A stretch of DNA of 64,000 bases from Actinomycetospora chibensis (GTDB lineage: Bacteria > Actinomycetota > Actinomycetes > Mycobacteriales > Pseudonocardiaceae), in the NCBI RefSeq assembly GCF_028737215.1, contig NZ_JAQZAM010000001.1, forward strand, positions 411,218-475,217, in the 5' to 3' direction. Below, piece by piece: positions 22,534 to 30,862 of the stretch. Each line of letters begins with the position of its first letter. The stretch's first letter is position 1. A program made the translations under genes and the position numbers. The notes beneath the pieces were generated by a model. That model was not told the origin of the DNA, did not search any database, and saw only the letters and a list, made by a program, of their open reading frames with translations.

Positions 22534-23826
22534 TCACCTCGGCGTCGGCACCCCGGGTTCCGTGGTGGCGAACGGGGCGAGCTCGAGATCCGCCGGGGTC
22601 CGCGCGCCGGCGAGCGCGAGCGTGAGGTCGAGCTCGGCGAGCACGTCGCGGGTCACCTGCGCGACCCCCGCCGCCCCGGCCAGCGCGAGGCCGTAGGCGA
22701 ACGGGCGCCCGAGGCACACCGCCGTCGCGCCGAGGGCGAGCGCGCGGGCGACGTCGGAACCGCTGCGCACCCCCGAATCGAGCAGCACCGGCGCGCGCCC
22801 GTCGACGGCCTCGACGACGCCGGGCAGGGCGTCGAGGCTCGCCACGGATCCGTCGACCTGGCGCCCGCCGTGGTTGCTCACGAGCACCCCGTCGACGCCG
22901 GCGTCGAGCGCGCGACGGGCGTCGTCGGGGTGCAGGACGCCCTTGAGCACGATCGGCAGGCGCGTGCGGGAGCGCAGCGTCGCGATGTCGTCCCAGCCCA
23001 GCGTCGGGCGCGAGTAGACCCGCAGGAACGTCTCCACCGCGGCGCGCGGCAGCGGCGAGCGCAGGTTGTCGGCGAAGCGCCCGGGATGGTGGCGGCTGAT
23101 CTCCACCAGCGTGCGCACCGCGGCCGGGGTCGGGCGGGGCGACGCGCGCCGTGGGCCCGCGGCGGTCTCCCGCGCGAGGCGCGCGAACACCGGGTCCGAC
23201 GTGTACTGCGCGATGCCCAGGCCGCGGGCGAACGGCAGGTGCCCGAGGTCCAGGTCGCGCGGGCGCCAGCCGAGCACCGTCGTGTCGAGGGTGACCACGA
23301 CGGCGCCCGCCCCGGCGGTCTCGGCGCGGGCGAGGAAGCTGTCGACGAGGTCGTCGGACGTCGACCAGTAGAGCTGGAACCACCAGCCCGCCCCGGTCCG
23401 GGCGCGCGGCCCGATCTCCTCCATCGGGAAGCCCGCCTGGTTCGAGACGATCATCGGGACGCCCGCCTCCGCGGCCCCCTCGGCGACGGCCAGATCGGCC
23501 CGGCGGTGCACGAGATCGAGCGCCCCGATCGGGGCCAGCAGCAGCGGGTGCGCGAGGCGCTGGCCGAACAGCTCCACGGAGGTGTCGCGCTCCCCCACCC
23601 CGCGCAGCATCCGCGGCACGACGCGCAGACGCCCGAACGCGGCGCGGTTGGCGCGGACGGTCTCCTCGCTGCCGGCGCCGCCCGCGACGTAGGCGTACGC
23701 GCGCCGCGACATCGCCCACCGCGCGCGGCGCTCCAGCGCCGGGAACGCGGTCGGCACCGCGGGCCGCCGCCCCGCGATGCCGCCCCGGTAGACCTCGTCC
23801 TGCCGCACCCGCCCGCTCGCCGCCAC
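22534..23826 (-). CDS. FMN-dependent 2-hydroxy-acid dehydrogenase/oxidase (lactate monooxygenase-like)
   Basis: 430 residues of the glycolate oxidase/flavocytochrome b2 TIM barrel. Recognisable are the N-terminal QDEVYRGGIAGRRPAVP, FMN-binding LLLAPIGALDLVH, WWFQLYWSTSDDLV, the lysine of LPIVLKGVLHPDDA, the catalytic SNHGGRQVDGS and the phosphate-binding LLDSGVRSGSDVARA, then CLGRPFAYGLA. Oxidises an alpha-hydroxy acid to the keto acid; the QxExY start and length favour lactate 2-monooxygenase relatives. GTG 23826 (AGGA 8 nt upstream) is preferred, since the longer frame would run into the 23839-23865 hairpin. Confidence 0.88.
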   Translation of the reverse strand: MAASGRVRQDEVYRGGIAGRRPAVPTAFPALERRARWAMSRRAYAYVAGGAGSEETVRANRAAFGRLRVVPRMLRGVGERDTSVELFGQRLAHPLLLAPIGALDLVHRRADLAVAEGAAEAGVPMIVSNQAGFPMEEIGPRARTGAGWWFQLYWSTSDDLVDSFLARAETAGAGAVVVTLDTTVLGWRPRDLDLGHLPFARGLGIAQYTSDPVFARLARETAAGPRRASPRPTPAAVRTLVEISRHHPGRFADNLRSPLPRAAVETFLRVYSRPTLGWDDIATLRSRTRLPIVLKGVLHPDDARRALDAGVDGVLVSNHGGRQVDGSVASLDALPGVVEAVDGRAPVLLDSGVRSGSDVARALALGATAVCLGRPFAYGLALAGAAGVAQVTRDVLAELDLTLALAGARTPADLELAPFATTEPGVPTPR

Positions 23827-23838
23827 GCGGGCATCCTG

Positions 23839-23865
23839 GTGCAAGCGTGGGGGCCACGCTTGCAC
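23839..23865. repeat. Perfect 12-bp inverted repeat in divergent promoter region
   Basis: GTGCAAGCGTGG and CCACGCTTGCAC pair around a GGG loop, 13 bp before the dehydrogenase start and 55 bp before the NTF2-like gene. Followed by TCAACG, it shares the word TTGCACTCAACG, inverted, with the repeat at 24405-24442 on the far side of that gene. Confidence 0.55.
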
Positions 23866-23919
23866 TCAACGTCAGGAAATCCGCATTCTCGCCCCACACG
23901 GGTCCACGGAAGGAGCGCG

Positions 23920-24381
23920 GTGAGCGCAGCAGCAGGTTCGGTCGGCGGCACCACGGCGGCGGCGCTGGAGGCCACGGTGCGGGGCTACATGGACGCCTGC
24001 ACGGCCGGCGACGCCGACGGGATCGCCGGCTTCCTCTCGGGCAACGCGCGCCACTACTTCCCGCCGGACATGTACGACGGGCCGTGGAAGGGCGCTCGTG
24101 TGATCGCGCAGCGCTGGGCCACCGCGGTGCGCGAGCGGGGGTCGTCGTGGACCGTCGACGCGATCGTCGTCGACGAGCCCCGCCGCCAGGCCGTCTGCGA
24201 GTGGACCCACCACAAGGGCTCGCTCGGGGTGATCCTGCGCGGTGCCGAGTGGTACGAGTTCGACGACGACGGCCTCATCACCGAGATCCGCGCCTACTAC
24301 GCCTCGCCCCAGGCGCCCGACCACACCCGCCTCGAGCTCGGCGGCTTCGACTACGCGGGCCGGGGCTACCCCTACGCCTAG
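23920..24381 (+). CDS. SnoaL/NTF2-like family protein
   Basis: 153 residues. An N-terminal helix (ALEATVRGYMDACTAGDADG), then IAGFLSGNARHYFPPDMYDG, WTVDAIVVDEPRRQAVCEW, GAEWYEFDDDGLITEIRAYY give the alpha+beta cone of NTF2-like proteins. Family members are isomerases, hydrolases or dehydratases acting on small hydrophobic substrates; no specific activity can be assigned. GTG 23920 has a strong AAGGAG site. It converges on the end of the microcompartment operon. Confidence 0.8.
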   Translation: MSAAAGSVGGTTAAALEATVRGYMDACTAGDADGIAGFLSGNARHYFPPDMYDGPWKGARVIAQRWATAVRERGSSWTVDAIVVDEPRRQAVCEWTHHKGSLGVILRGAEWYEFDDDGLITEIRAYYASPQAPDHTRLELGGFDYAGRGYPYA

Positions 24382-24409
24382 ATCATGATCGACGTGGATT
24401 CACTGGCGT

Positions 24410-24442
24410 TGAGTGCAAGCAAGGACGCAGGGCTTGCACTCA
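24410..24442. terminator. Hairpin at the end of the microcompartment operon
   Basis: TGAGTGCAAGC (24410-24420) and GCTTGCACTCA (24432-24442) pair perfectly around an 11-nt loop. The right arm contains the stop codon of the last operon gene, and the convergent NTF2-like gene ends 28 bp to the left, so it probably terminates both. The left arm with the preceding CGT repeats, inverted, the end of the 23839-23865 element. Confidence 0.6.
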
Positions 24443-25123
24443 GCCCAGGAGAGCGGTGATGTGCCCGAGCACGACGGGCCACGTCGGGTGGGTCGGGTCG
24501 ACGAGGGTGAAGTGGTCGCCCGGGACCTCCACGAACACCGCGTCGTCGCCGGCCGCGCGGGCGGCCGCGACGTAGCGGCGGCTGATCTCGATCGGCACGC
24601 GGTCGTCGTCGGGGGCGTGCACGGCGCGCACGGGTACGCCGAGCGGCAGGTGCGCCGACGGGTCGGCCTCGGCGTAGCGCTCGGGCACCTCGTCGGGCAT
24701 CCCGCCCACGAGGTCGGGCACGGCCGTGCCGCCGACCTCGTCGCGCGCGGCGTCGGCCAGCGTCAGCACCCCCGCCAGCGACACCACGCCCGCCACCGGG
24801 ACCCGGGACGCCACCCACGCCGCCAGGTGCCCGCCCGCGGAGTGGCCGACGACGACGCACGGCGCCTCGACAGGGCCCACCGCCGCCGCGACGTCGTCCA
24901 GCGTCGCGGGCCACGGCGCCTGCCCGACGCGCCGGTACTCGACGTTCCATACCGTGTGCCCGCGGGCGTGCAGGTCCGCCGCGACCGGCGCGATGTGGTC
25001 CAGCCCGACCCGCGCCCGCCAGAAGCCGCCGTGCAGCAGCACCACGGTCCCGGTACCCGAGCCCCGGCTGACCTCGACGAACTGCGACGGGTCGTCCCCG
25101 TAGGCCACACGCTCAGCGGACAC
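24440..25123 (-). CDS. Alpha/beta hydrolase, arylformamidase/esterase-like
   Basis: 227 residues. HGG oxyanion motif (VVLLHGGFWRARVG), nucleophile Ser in VVGHSAGGHLAAW, acid Asp in VRAVHAPDDDRVPI and His in VPGDHFTLVDP complete a Ser-Asp-His triad. The HGGFW plus YRRVG layout recalls kynurenine formamidase-like hydrolases, so deacylation of an N-acyl or ester aromatic is plausible. The GTG start lies inside the 3' end of the RidA gene (11-bp overlap). Last gene of the microcompartment operon, ended by a hairpin. Confidence 0.82.
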   Translation of the reverse strand: MSAERVAYGDDPSQFVEVSRGSGTGTVVLLHGGFWRARVGLDHIAPVAADLHARGHTVWNVEYRRVGQAPWPATLDDVAAAVGPVEAPCVVVGHSAGGHLAAWVASRVPVAGVVSLAGVLTLADAARDEVGGTAVPDLVGGMPDEVPERYAEADPSAHLPLGVPVRAVHAPDDDRVPIEISRRYVAAARAAGDDAVFVEVPGDHFTLVDPTHPTWPVVLGHITALLG

Positions 25124-25559
25124 GGACCATCGCGTCCAGCTCGACCGCGAACCCCCGCGGTAGCGCCCGCACGCCGATCGCGGTGCGCGCGTGCTCCCCG
25201 CGCGCCCCGAACACCTCGGCGAGCAGGTCGGACGCCCCGTCGACGACCCCCGGCTGGTCGGTGAAGTCCTCGGTGCACGTGACGTAGCCGCGCAGGACGA
25301 GGACCTGGGCGACACGGTCGAGCGAGCCCAGCGCGTCGCGCGCCTGGGCCAACAGGTTCAGCGCGCACCCCCGGGCCGCGGCGTAGCCCTCGGCGACCCC
25401 GAGGTCCGCGCCGAGGCGCCCGACGTGACCGTCGGCGCCCTGACCCGCGAGGTGCAGCGTGTCCCCGGCCATCGTCCAGCCGCGGTAGCGCCCCGCGGGG
25501 CGGCGCAGGGGCGGCAGGGCCAGCCCCAGCTCGCCGAGTCGTTCCTCCGGAGTGCTCAC
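25113..25559 (-). CDS. RidA/YjgF-family protein, possible 2-aminomuconate deaminase
   Basis: 148 residues of the Rid fold: GDTLHLAGQGADG, GCALNLLAQARDALGSLDRV, VLRGYVTCTEDF, and the closing ARTAIGVRALPRGFAVELDA with the Arg that binds the imine or carboxylate in active RidA proteins. RidA hydrolyses enamines/imines; in known 2-aminophenol pathways 2-aminomuconate deaminase (AmnD) is, as I recall, a member. Its place in an operon with a LigB-type dioxygenase supports such a role. GTG start overlaps the HAD stop by 4 bp. Confidence 0.85.
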   Translation of the reverse strand: MSTPEERLGELGLALPPLRRPAGRYRGWTMAGDTLHLAGQGADGHVGRLGADLGVAEGYAAARGCALNLLAQARDALGSLDRVAQVLVLRGYVTCTEDFTDQPGVVDGASDLLAEVFGARGEHARTAIGVRALPRGFAVELDAMVRVR

Positions 25560-26266
25560 GGCGACCACACCCTCCGACGCACCGGCTCGTCCGCCGGCAG
25601 CCCGAGCGCCCTCGCGACCCGGACCGTCGATCCTGCCGGGTCGGTCACCTCGAACAGCTCGGCGGCCATCCCGGCCCGGCGGGCGCCGTCGAGGTTGGCG
25701 GCGAGGTCGTCGACGAACAGGCAGCGGCGCGGGTCCTCCCCGAGCGCCGCCGCGGCCGCCCGGAACGCCTCGGGGTCGGGCTTGAGCACCCCGAGCTTCG
25801 CCGCTTCGAGCACGCCGTCGAACTCGGCGACCGCGGGGAACCGCCGCGGCCAGTCGTCGCCGAACCAGTGCGCCATGTCGTTGGTGAAGGCGACGACCCG
25901 CACGCGCCCGGCCACCCGCGCGATCAGGCGCAGCACCTCGGCCCGCACGTAGGAGCAGTCCCGCCACAACGCCCCGATGTCGATGTCCGGGCGGCGCGCG
26001 GCGAGCTTCGCCCAGTAGTCACGCTCCTGGAGCTCCCCCCGCTCGACGGCGCGGTACTCGGCGTCGACCCCGATCGGGCCGGCCGGGAACCCGGGCACCG
26101 CCGTCGACTCGAACAGCGTGGGGATCACGACGCCGCCCATGTCCAGCAGCAGCGTCCCGTTCGCCCCCCGCGTCCGGCGCAGCGCCTGGCGACGGCGCGC
26201 CCGCACGGCGTCGACGGGCGTGGGCGGGCCCGGCCGGTCCCCCGGCGGTGGCGCGCAGGAGGTCAC
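25556..26266 (-). CDS. HAD-superfamily phosphatase (HAD-IA type)
   Basis: 236 residues. Motif I is LLLDMGGVVIPT, with nucleophile Asp; the +2 position is Gly rather than Asp, as in a subset of HAD-IA proteins. Motif II VVAFTNDMAHWFG, motif III lysine in KLGVLKPDPEAF and motif IV CLFVDDLAANLDGA are intact, with a helical cap between. A Pro- then Arg-rich N-terminal extension of ~35 residues is unusual. Coupled by 4-bp overlaps to the dikinase alpha gene before and the RidA gene after; it could remove the phosphate the dikinase adds. Confidence 0.85.
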   Translation of the reverse strand: MTSCAPPPGDRPGPPTPVDAVRARRRQALRRTRGANGTLLLDMGGVVIPTLFESTAVPGFPAGPIGVDAEYRAVERGELQERDYWAKLAARRPDIDIGALWRDCSYVRAEVLRLIARVAGRVRVVAFTNDMAHWFGDDWPRRFPAVAEFDGVLEAAKLGVLKPDPEAFRAAAAALGEDPRRCLFVDDLAANLDGARRAGMAAELFEVTDPAGSTVRVARALGLPADEPVRRRVWSP

Positions 26267-28086
26267 ACCGGCTCCAGCACCGTCACCACTCCGGCGCTCC
26301 CGTCCACCCGCACCCGCTGCCCCGTGCGCAGGGTCGAGACGGCGTTCCCGGTGCCGACGACGGCCGGCAGCCCGTACTCGCGGCAGACGATCGCCGTGTG
26401 GCTCATGATCCCGCCGACGTCGGAGACCGTCGCCGCGACGCGACCGAACACCGGCGCCCAGGACGGCGACGTCGCCGGGCAGACGAGGATGTCCCCGGGC
26501 TCGATCGACGGCAGCTCCGACGGGTGGGTGACGACGCGGACCGGGCCCTCGACGACGCCGGGCGACCCCGCGGTCCCCCGCAGCACGCCCTCCTCGGAGT
26601 CGGAGCGCAGCCACTCCGCCACCGTCGACGTCGTGATCCCCCAGAGCATCACCGTGAACGGCTCGTCGATCGTCGTCGGCGGCGGGCCCAGCGCCGGCGG
26701 CGGTTCCCACGCCCGCAGCGCCGTGTAGATCTCGCGGCGCCGGGCGATGATCGGGCGCCAGTAGTCCGCGCCACGGGGCCGCGAGCCGACCGACCAGCCG
26801 GCGACGCAGTCGTAGATCGCCTCGGCGACCTCGTAGCGGCGCAGGAAGAACATGTCCTCGGGCTCGTCGAACTCGCCCATCGCGGCCAGGGCCCGTGAGA
26901 GCTCGTGGGACTTCGCCCAGAACGTCGCCCACATCCAGTGCTCGATGTAGAGCACGTGCTCCTCGATGTAGACGAACACCTGCCGCGCCAGCGCGAGGGT
27001 GTCGTCGAAGGTCGCGCGCTCGGCCTCGGGGAGCAGCTCGCGGTAGCCCGCGGTGATCCGGTCGCGCTCGGCGAGAACCTCGTCCGTCGGCCGGTCGATC
27101 GTCGTCCCGTCGGCGAGCCGGCGCAGGTACTCGCGCACCGAGGCCAGCGGGATGTTCGGGTCGTCGGCCCAGGTCGGATAGGTGTGGTACCCGCCGGGGT
27201 GGCCGGGGTCGGTGTTGATGAGGAACCACGGGTCGGCCGTGCGCTCCCAGTCGGCCACCCACTCGGCGCCCGCCGCGTCGGAGCGCAGATCGGCGAACAG
27301 CGACGCCGCGTCCTCCGTGGCAGTGATGCGCTCGGCCAGCCCGAGACGCACGGCCTCCTTCGCGAGCCGCTTGAGCTCGTCGTCGGGCCGATAGAGATCC
27401 ACCCGGAGGCCGCCGACCATCCGCGAGATCGACTGGTCGGAGATGTCGGGGAACGCCGCGCGGCACATCCCGAAGAACGTCAGGTAGGCCGCGTAGCCGA
27501 TGTTGAGCAGCTCGAAGTGGTACTGGTACGTCTCGTACATCGTGAGCACGAGCCGGTCGAAGTCGCGGATCATGCGGAACCCCGCGGAGTGCCCCGTGTG
27601 CTGGTAGACGGTCTCCTCGGGCTCGAGGTCGGGCAGCGGGTCGAACCGCAGCGCGCGGATCTCCTCCAGCTTCGCCATGACCTTGGTGCGCCACTCGTCG
27701 TAGATCGCGTCCCAGCGCTCGTAGTAGTGCCCGGCGCGCTTCCCGAACTCCTCGGCGCGCGCCGCGATGTCCTCCGGCGGCGCCGGCACCGGGGTGACGT
27801 AGAGGCGCCCGTTGACGATGCGCTGGTCGACGCCGAACGCCGGCGGCATCGCGAAGACGCGCGTGTTGAAGGCCCCGAGCGCCTGCCACCAGCACTCGCA
27901 CTGGATCTCGTCGTACGGGTGCAGGACGTCGGGGTGGTGCAGGCGGTCGGCGAACCAGAACCGCTGCTCGTCGAGCTCGCGGCGCTCCGGGCCGAAGAGG
28001 TGGTACCAGTCGTACATCGACTCCCAGCCCTCGGCGCCGTCCGGCGTCGGGACCTCGAACGGGCTGGGGAAACGGTCAGCCGCCAT
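26263..28086 (-). CDS. Split PEP-synthase-like dikinase, phosphohistidine/substrate subunit (copy 1)
   Basis: 607 residues. The C-terminal ~100 residues are the PEP-utilising swivelling domain: GTAGSPGVVEGPVRVV, CPATSPSWAPVFGRV and phospho-acceptor H563 in GGIMSHTAIVCREYG. The N-terminal ~480 residues are not the PEP/pyruvate barrel; they are Trp/Tyr-rich and helical (WESMYDWYHLFGPERREL), as in phenol-phosphorylating PEP-synthase relatives (phenylphosphate synthase, the alkylphenol kinase CreH/CreI, rifampin phosphotransferase). The ATP-grasp domain is on the separate upstream gene, which overlaps by 11 bp. Predicted to move the beta-phosphate of ATP through His to an aromatic hydroxyl; the substrate is inferred. 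Confidence 0.8.
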   Translation of the reverse strand: MAADRFPSPFEVPTPDGAEGWESMYDWYHLFGPERRELDEQRFWFADRLHHPDVLHPYDEIQCECWWQALGAFNTRVFAMPPAFGVDQRIVNGRLYVTPVPAPPEDIAARAEEFGKRAGHYYERWDAIYDEWRTKVMAKLEEIRALRFDPLPDLEPEETVYQHTGHSAGFRMIRDFDRLVLTMYETYQYHFELLNIGYAAYLTFFGMCRAAFPDISDQSISRMVGGLRVDLYRPDDELKRLAKEAVRLGLAERITATEDAASLFADLRSDAAGAEWVADWERTADPWFLINTDPGHPGGYHTYPTWADDPNIPLASVREYLRRLADGTTIDRPTDEVLAERDRITAGYRELLPEAERATFDDTLALARQVFVYIEEHVLYIEHWMWATFWAKSHELSRALAAMGEFDEPEDMFFLRRYEVAEAIYDCVAGWSVGSRPRGADYWRPIIARRREIYTALRAWEPPPALGPPPTTIDEPFTVMLWGITTSTVAEWLRSDSEEGVLRGTAGSPGVVEGPVRVVTHPSELPSIEPGDILVCPATSPSWAPVFGRVAATVSDVGGIMSHTAIVCREYGLPAVVGTGNAVSTLRTGQRVRVDGSAGVVTVLEPV

Positions 28087-29149
28087 GGTCGGAGCCTTCC
28101 TGCCGGGTGGTGCGGGTGAGGGTGGCGAGGACCGCGGACAGCGCCGATCCGGCGCCCGTCGCGCCGGTCGCCGAGCGGGGCGCGCGGGCGCTCCACACCG
28201 TCTCGGGTCGGGTCTGGAGCAGGTGGATGCGCGACGGACCGCCCGGGTCGGCGACGGCGAACTCGCCGTCCTGGGGCGTCCCGGCGTCGCGTTCGACGCG
28301 CCGCGCGACGGCGAGCAGCTCGGCGAGCTCGGCGTCGTCGAGGCAGGGACGGTCGCGGTCCTCGGGCGGGACCTCGGCGACGACCGTGCCGGGCCGCTCG
28401 TCGGTGCGCGTCATCCGCGTCGGCTTGACGGCGATCTCCCGGCGCAGGATCTCCCCGCTGATCTTGTCGAGGACGAAGCGGTCGGGGGTCACCTCGCCGG
28501 AGACGAGCGGCTCGCCGAGCCCCCAGACGGCCTCGCAGACGACGGTCGAGCGGTCGCCGTTGGCGGGGTTCAGCGTCATGAACACGCCGGCCGCGCGCGC
28601 GGTCACCATCTCCTGGACGACGACGGCCATGGCGCCCGCGTCCCCGCCCGCCCGCTGCCGGTAGGAGACCGCCCGCGCGGTGTAGAGGCTCGCCCAGCAG
28701 CGCGCCACCGCGTCGGCGACGGCGCCGGGGCCCCGGATCTCCAGGTAGGTGTCGTGCTCGCCGGCGAACGACGCGCCCGCCGCGTCCTCGCCGACGGCCG
28801 AGGACCGCACCGCGACGCGGGTGTCCGGGCCGACGAGCGCGGTGTACGCCTCGCGCACGGCCTCGAGCACGAGCCCGGACCGCGACGCGCCGAGCAGGGC
28901 CGCCCGCGCCCGGCCGGCGGCCTGCTCGAGGACGTCGAGCGGGGTGTCCGGACCCACGTCGCGCAGCGAGGCCTCGAGGTCCTCGGCACCCTCCATCGCC
29001 GCGGCGAACGCGGCGGTCGACACGACGAAGCCCGTCGGCACGCGCGCGTCCAGGGCCACCAGGCGCCGCAGCCCGGCGCCCTTCCCGCCGACCAGGGCGG
29101 CGTCCGCGGCGGCGGGGTCGTCGAGCCCGACGATCCACGAGGGGCTCAC
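28076..29149 (-). CDS. Split PEP-synthase-like dikinase, ATP-grasp subunit (copy 1)
   Basis: 357 residues covering only the PPDK_N ATP-binding region: GGKGAGLRRL near residue 22, VPTGFVVSTAAF, VAVRSSAVGEDAAGASFAGE, VVQEMVTARAAGVFMTLNP, and the end motif IHLLQTRPETV. The His and PEP domains are absent; the His domain is on the next gene. After the domain comes a Ser/Gly/Ala linker and a short amphipathic helix (SALSAVLATLTRTTRQ), which resembles a microcompartment encapsulation peptide. The GTG start overlaps the vertex-protein stop by 4 bp. Confidence 0.82.
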   Translation of the reverse strand: MSPSWIVGLDDPAAADAALVGGKGAGLRRLVALDARVPTGFVVSTAAFAAAMEGAEDLEASLRDVGPDTPLDVLEQAAGRARAALLGASRSGLVLEAVREAYTALVGPDTRVAVRSSAVGEDAAGASFAGEHDTYLEIRGPGAVADAVARCWASLYTARAVSYRQRAGGDAGAMAVVVQEMVTARAAGVFMTLNPANGDRSTVVCEAVWGLGEPLVSGEVTPDRFVLDKISGEILRREIAVKPTRMTRTDERPGTVVAEVPPEDRDRPCLDDAELAELLAVARRVERDAGTPQDGEFAVADPGGPSRIHLLQTRPETVWSARAPRSATGATGAGSALSAVLATLTRTTRQEGSDHGG

Positions 29150-29391
29150 GGCTCGTCCCAGCCGGCGACGAGCGCGATCACGGCCGCGTCCACACAGCTG
29201 CGCCCCGTCACGGCGGCGGCGGCCTCGTCGGTGGCGACCAGCACCGTCGAGCCCGTCCCGGCGTCGAGCAGGTCGACAGCGACCCGCCGCTCCCCGGACT
29301 CCGGCTCGCGCACGAGCACCATGCGCACACCGCCGAGCCCGTCCACCGAACGCTCGGACCAGACCCGTCCGACGACCTCCCCGAGGATCAT
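29146..29391 (-). CDS. Microcompartment vertex protein, EutN/CcmL family (BMC-P)
   Basis: 81 residues, the usual size for the pentamer that caps shell vertices. Signature features: MILGEVVGRVWSERSVDGL at the start, MVLVREPESGERRVAVDLLDAGTGSTVLVATDEAA in the middle, and the closing CVDAAVIALVAGW, matching the VDAAIVGIVD end of EutN/CcmL. It sits between BMC-H genes and the dikinase with 4-bp overlaps on both sides, so shell and enzyme genes form one unit. A single BMC-P gene suffices to close a shell. Confidence 0.88.
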   Translation of the reverse strand: MILGEVVGRVWSERSVDGLGGVRMVLVREPESGERRVAVDLLDAGTGSTVLVATDEAAAAVTGRSCVDAAVIALVAGWDEP

Positions 29392-29708
29392 GAGGACTCG
29401 ATCGCCCGCGTGAGCCGGTCGGCGCTCCCGTTCTCCAGCAGCCCGACCGAGACCCCGTGAGGCTTCGGGTACACCTGGGCCGCGCGCAGCTCGCCGTACT
29501 GCTCGACGGCGGCGGACCCGGCGTTCACGGCCTGGCGCACCGCGGCGAGCGAGCCACGGACGGCGACCGCGAGGTAACCGCTCGACACCCGGTCGACGGT
29601 CACGGTCTCGACGTCGGCGGTCTTCATCATCGCCTCGATCCCCGCCGCGAGCGCCACCACGCCGCGCGTCTCGAGGATCCCGATGGCACCGCTTCCCCGT
29701 TCGGCCAC
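29388..29708 (-). CDS. Microcompartment hexameric shell protein (BMC-H), second copy
   Basis: 106 residues with one Pf00936 domain: AIGILETRGVVALAAGIEAM, DVETVTVDRVSSGYLAVAVR, GSLAAVRQAVNAGSAAVEQY, then a PKPH segment and a ~17-residue C-terminal extension (LENGSADRLTRAIESS). The GTG at 29708 has GGGGAG 6 nt upstream, which fixes the start. It begins 2 nt after the stop of the other BMC-H gene. The pore loop (usually K-I-G-G-G) reads RVSSG, so the pore chemistry should differ from that of its neighbour. Confidence 0.9.
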   Translation of the reverse strand: MAERGSGAIGILETRGVVALAAGIEAMMKTADVETVTVDRVSSGYLAVAVRGSLAAVRQAVNAGSAAVEQYGELRAAQVYPKPHGVSVGLLENGSADRLTRAIESS

Positions 29709-29710
29709 GA

Positions 29711-30001
29711 TCAGCTCCCCACCATCGCCATGTCGCCCGCGAGCGCCTGCACCGGCAGGCACGGGCTCGCGAAGACGATCGACTTCACGGCGCGCCCGGA
29801 GACCGCGCGGGCGACCTCCTCGCCGACCTCGACGGCCTCCTCGACCGTCGCGAGGTCGCCGGTGACGGCCACGGCCACCAGCCCGCCGCCGAGGCGCACG
29901 GCCCCGCGGACCTCGACCTCGGTCGCCTTGACCATGGCGTCGACCGCGTCGAAGACGGGCACGAACCCCTCGGCCTCGATGAACCCCACTGCTCTGGCCA
30001 C
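29711..30001 (-). CDS. Microcompartment hexameric shell protein (BMC-H), first copy
   Basis: 96 residues, one BMC domain: AVGFIEAEGFVPVFDAVDAM, ATEVEVRGAVRLGGGLVAVA, GDLATVEEAVEVGEEVARAV, and an extended C-terminus (SPCLPVQALAGDMAMVGS) in place of the usual PRPH end. The pore-loop region LGGG is close to the canonical GGG, unlike that of the second copy. It starts 9 bp after the stop of the degenerate dioxygenase subunit gene and is co-transcribed with it. Confidence 0.9.
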   Translation of the reverse strand: MARAVGFIEAEGFVPVFDAVDAMVKATEVEVRGAVRLGGGLVAVAVTGDLATVEEAVEVGEEVARAVSGRAVKSIVFASPCLPVQALAGDMAMVGS

Positions 30002-30010
30002 CAGTTCTCC

Positions 30011-30862
30011 CTAGTCCGAGTCGGATCCCCACCACACGACCGCCGCTCCCGTGCCCCACACCGGGCCGTAGGCCAGGACCTCGCCCGGGCCGTCGACCAC
30101 CCCGGCACCGTCGAGGAACGCGAACGCGCGGAACTGGCTGTCGGCCTGCGCCGCGGCGGCGTACTGCGGGCTCATGGCGAGGACCTCGTCGCGGTCACCG
30201 GCCCGAATGGCGTCGAGGACCTTGCGGTTCCAGCGGTCGTGGGCGTCGGAGACGCGGTCCTCGGCCGGGGTGATCCAGCGGCCCGTGAGCCCGGAGGACA
30301 GCCCGCTCACGGCGACGACGCCGAGCGTCCGGCCCAGGTCCCGCGCCGCCCGCACCCCGGCCGCCGCGACCGCGGCCATCGCCGAGGGCTCGGCGTAGAG
30401 GTTGCACGAGACCAGCGCGTACTCGAAGGGTCGAGCTCCGCTGCGCTCCGTCTCCCGGCGGCCGTGTCCGTGCGGGTCCAGCAGCTTCGTCGCGACGATC
30501 GTGCCGGTGTCGACGGGGAAGCCCTCGTAGAGCGTGCGACGGGCCTGCATGCCGGCGGCGTCGATCTCGTCGGCCCAGCGGTGGGCGAGGTCGGTGTCGA
30601 TCGCGAGATCGTGGTCGAGGTGCCCGTAGTCGTAGCGGTACCAGTTCTCGTCGGTCCGCCGGCCGCGCAGCCGGGCGTCGCACTGCACCTGGTGCCCGAG
30701 CACGGTGAACCACTGCGTCGAGAGCAGCAGCACGGTGTCGACGCCGGCGGCGCGCAGGCGGTCGCCGACCGTCCGGGTGGCCGTCGCCAGCTCGGCCCAG
30801 CTCGGGGCGGGGTCGCCGGCCAGCAGGTGGGGCATGGCGGGGACGAGGGCGGCCGGCGTCAC
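30011..30862 (-). CDS. LigB-type extradiol dioxygenase, degenerate (non-catalytic) subunit
   Basis: About 283 residues with the LigB fold, aligned along its length with the upstream partner. All three class III iron ligands seen in the partner are lost: APHPPH becomes PAMPH, HAPHW becomes LSTQW, and the Glu of AVVEW becomes Trp (AVVWW). In 2-aminophenol 1,6-dioxygenase the AmnA chain is likewise a metal-free partner of AmnB, so a structural or regulatory subunit of a heteromer is inferred. GTG 30862 overlaps the partner stop by 4 bp; a GTG 9 nt upstream is also possible. Confidence 0.8.
   Translation of the reverse strand: MTPAALVPAMPHLLAGDPAPSWAELATATRTVGDRLRAAGVDTVLLLSTQWFTVLGHQVQCDARLRGRRTDENWYRYDYGHLDHDLAIDTDLAHRWADEIDAAGMQARRTLYEGFPVDTGTIVATKLLDPHGHGRRETERSGARPFEYALVSCNLYAEPSAMAAVAAAGVRAARDLGRTLGVVAVSGLSSGLTGRWITPAEDRVSDAHDRWNRKVLDAIRAGDRDEVLAMSPQYAAAAQADSQFRAFAFLDGAGVVDGPGEVLAYGPVWGTGAAVVWWGSDSD

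Noticed and set aside
25556..26266. Reading the HAD gene as a phosphoserine-type DxD enzyme
   Set aside because: Motif I has Gly at +2 (DMGG), so only a general HAD-IA assignment is justified.
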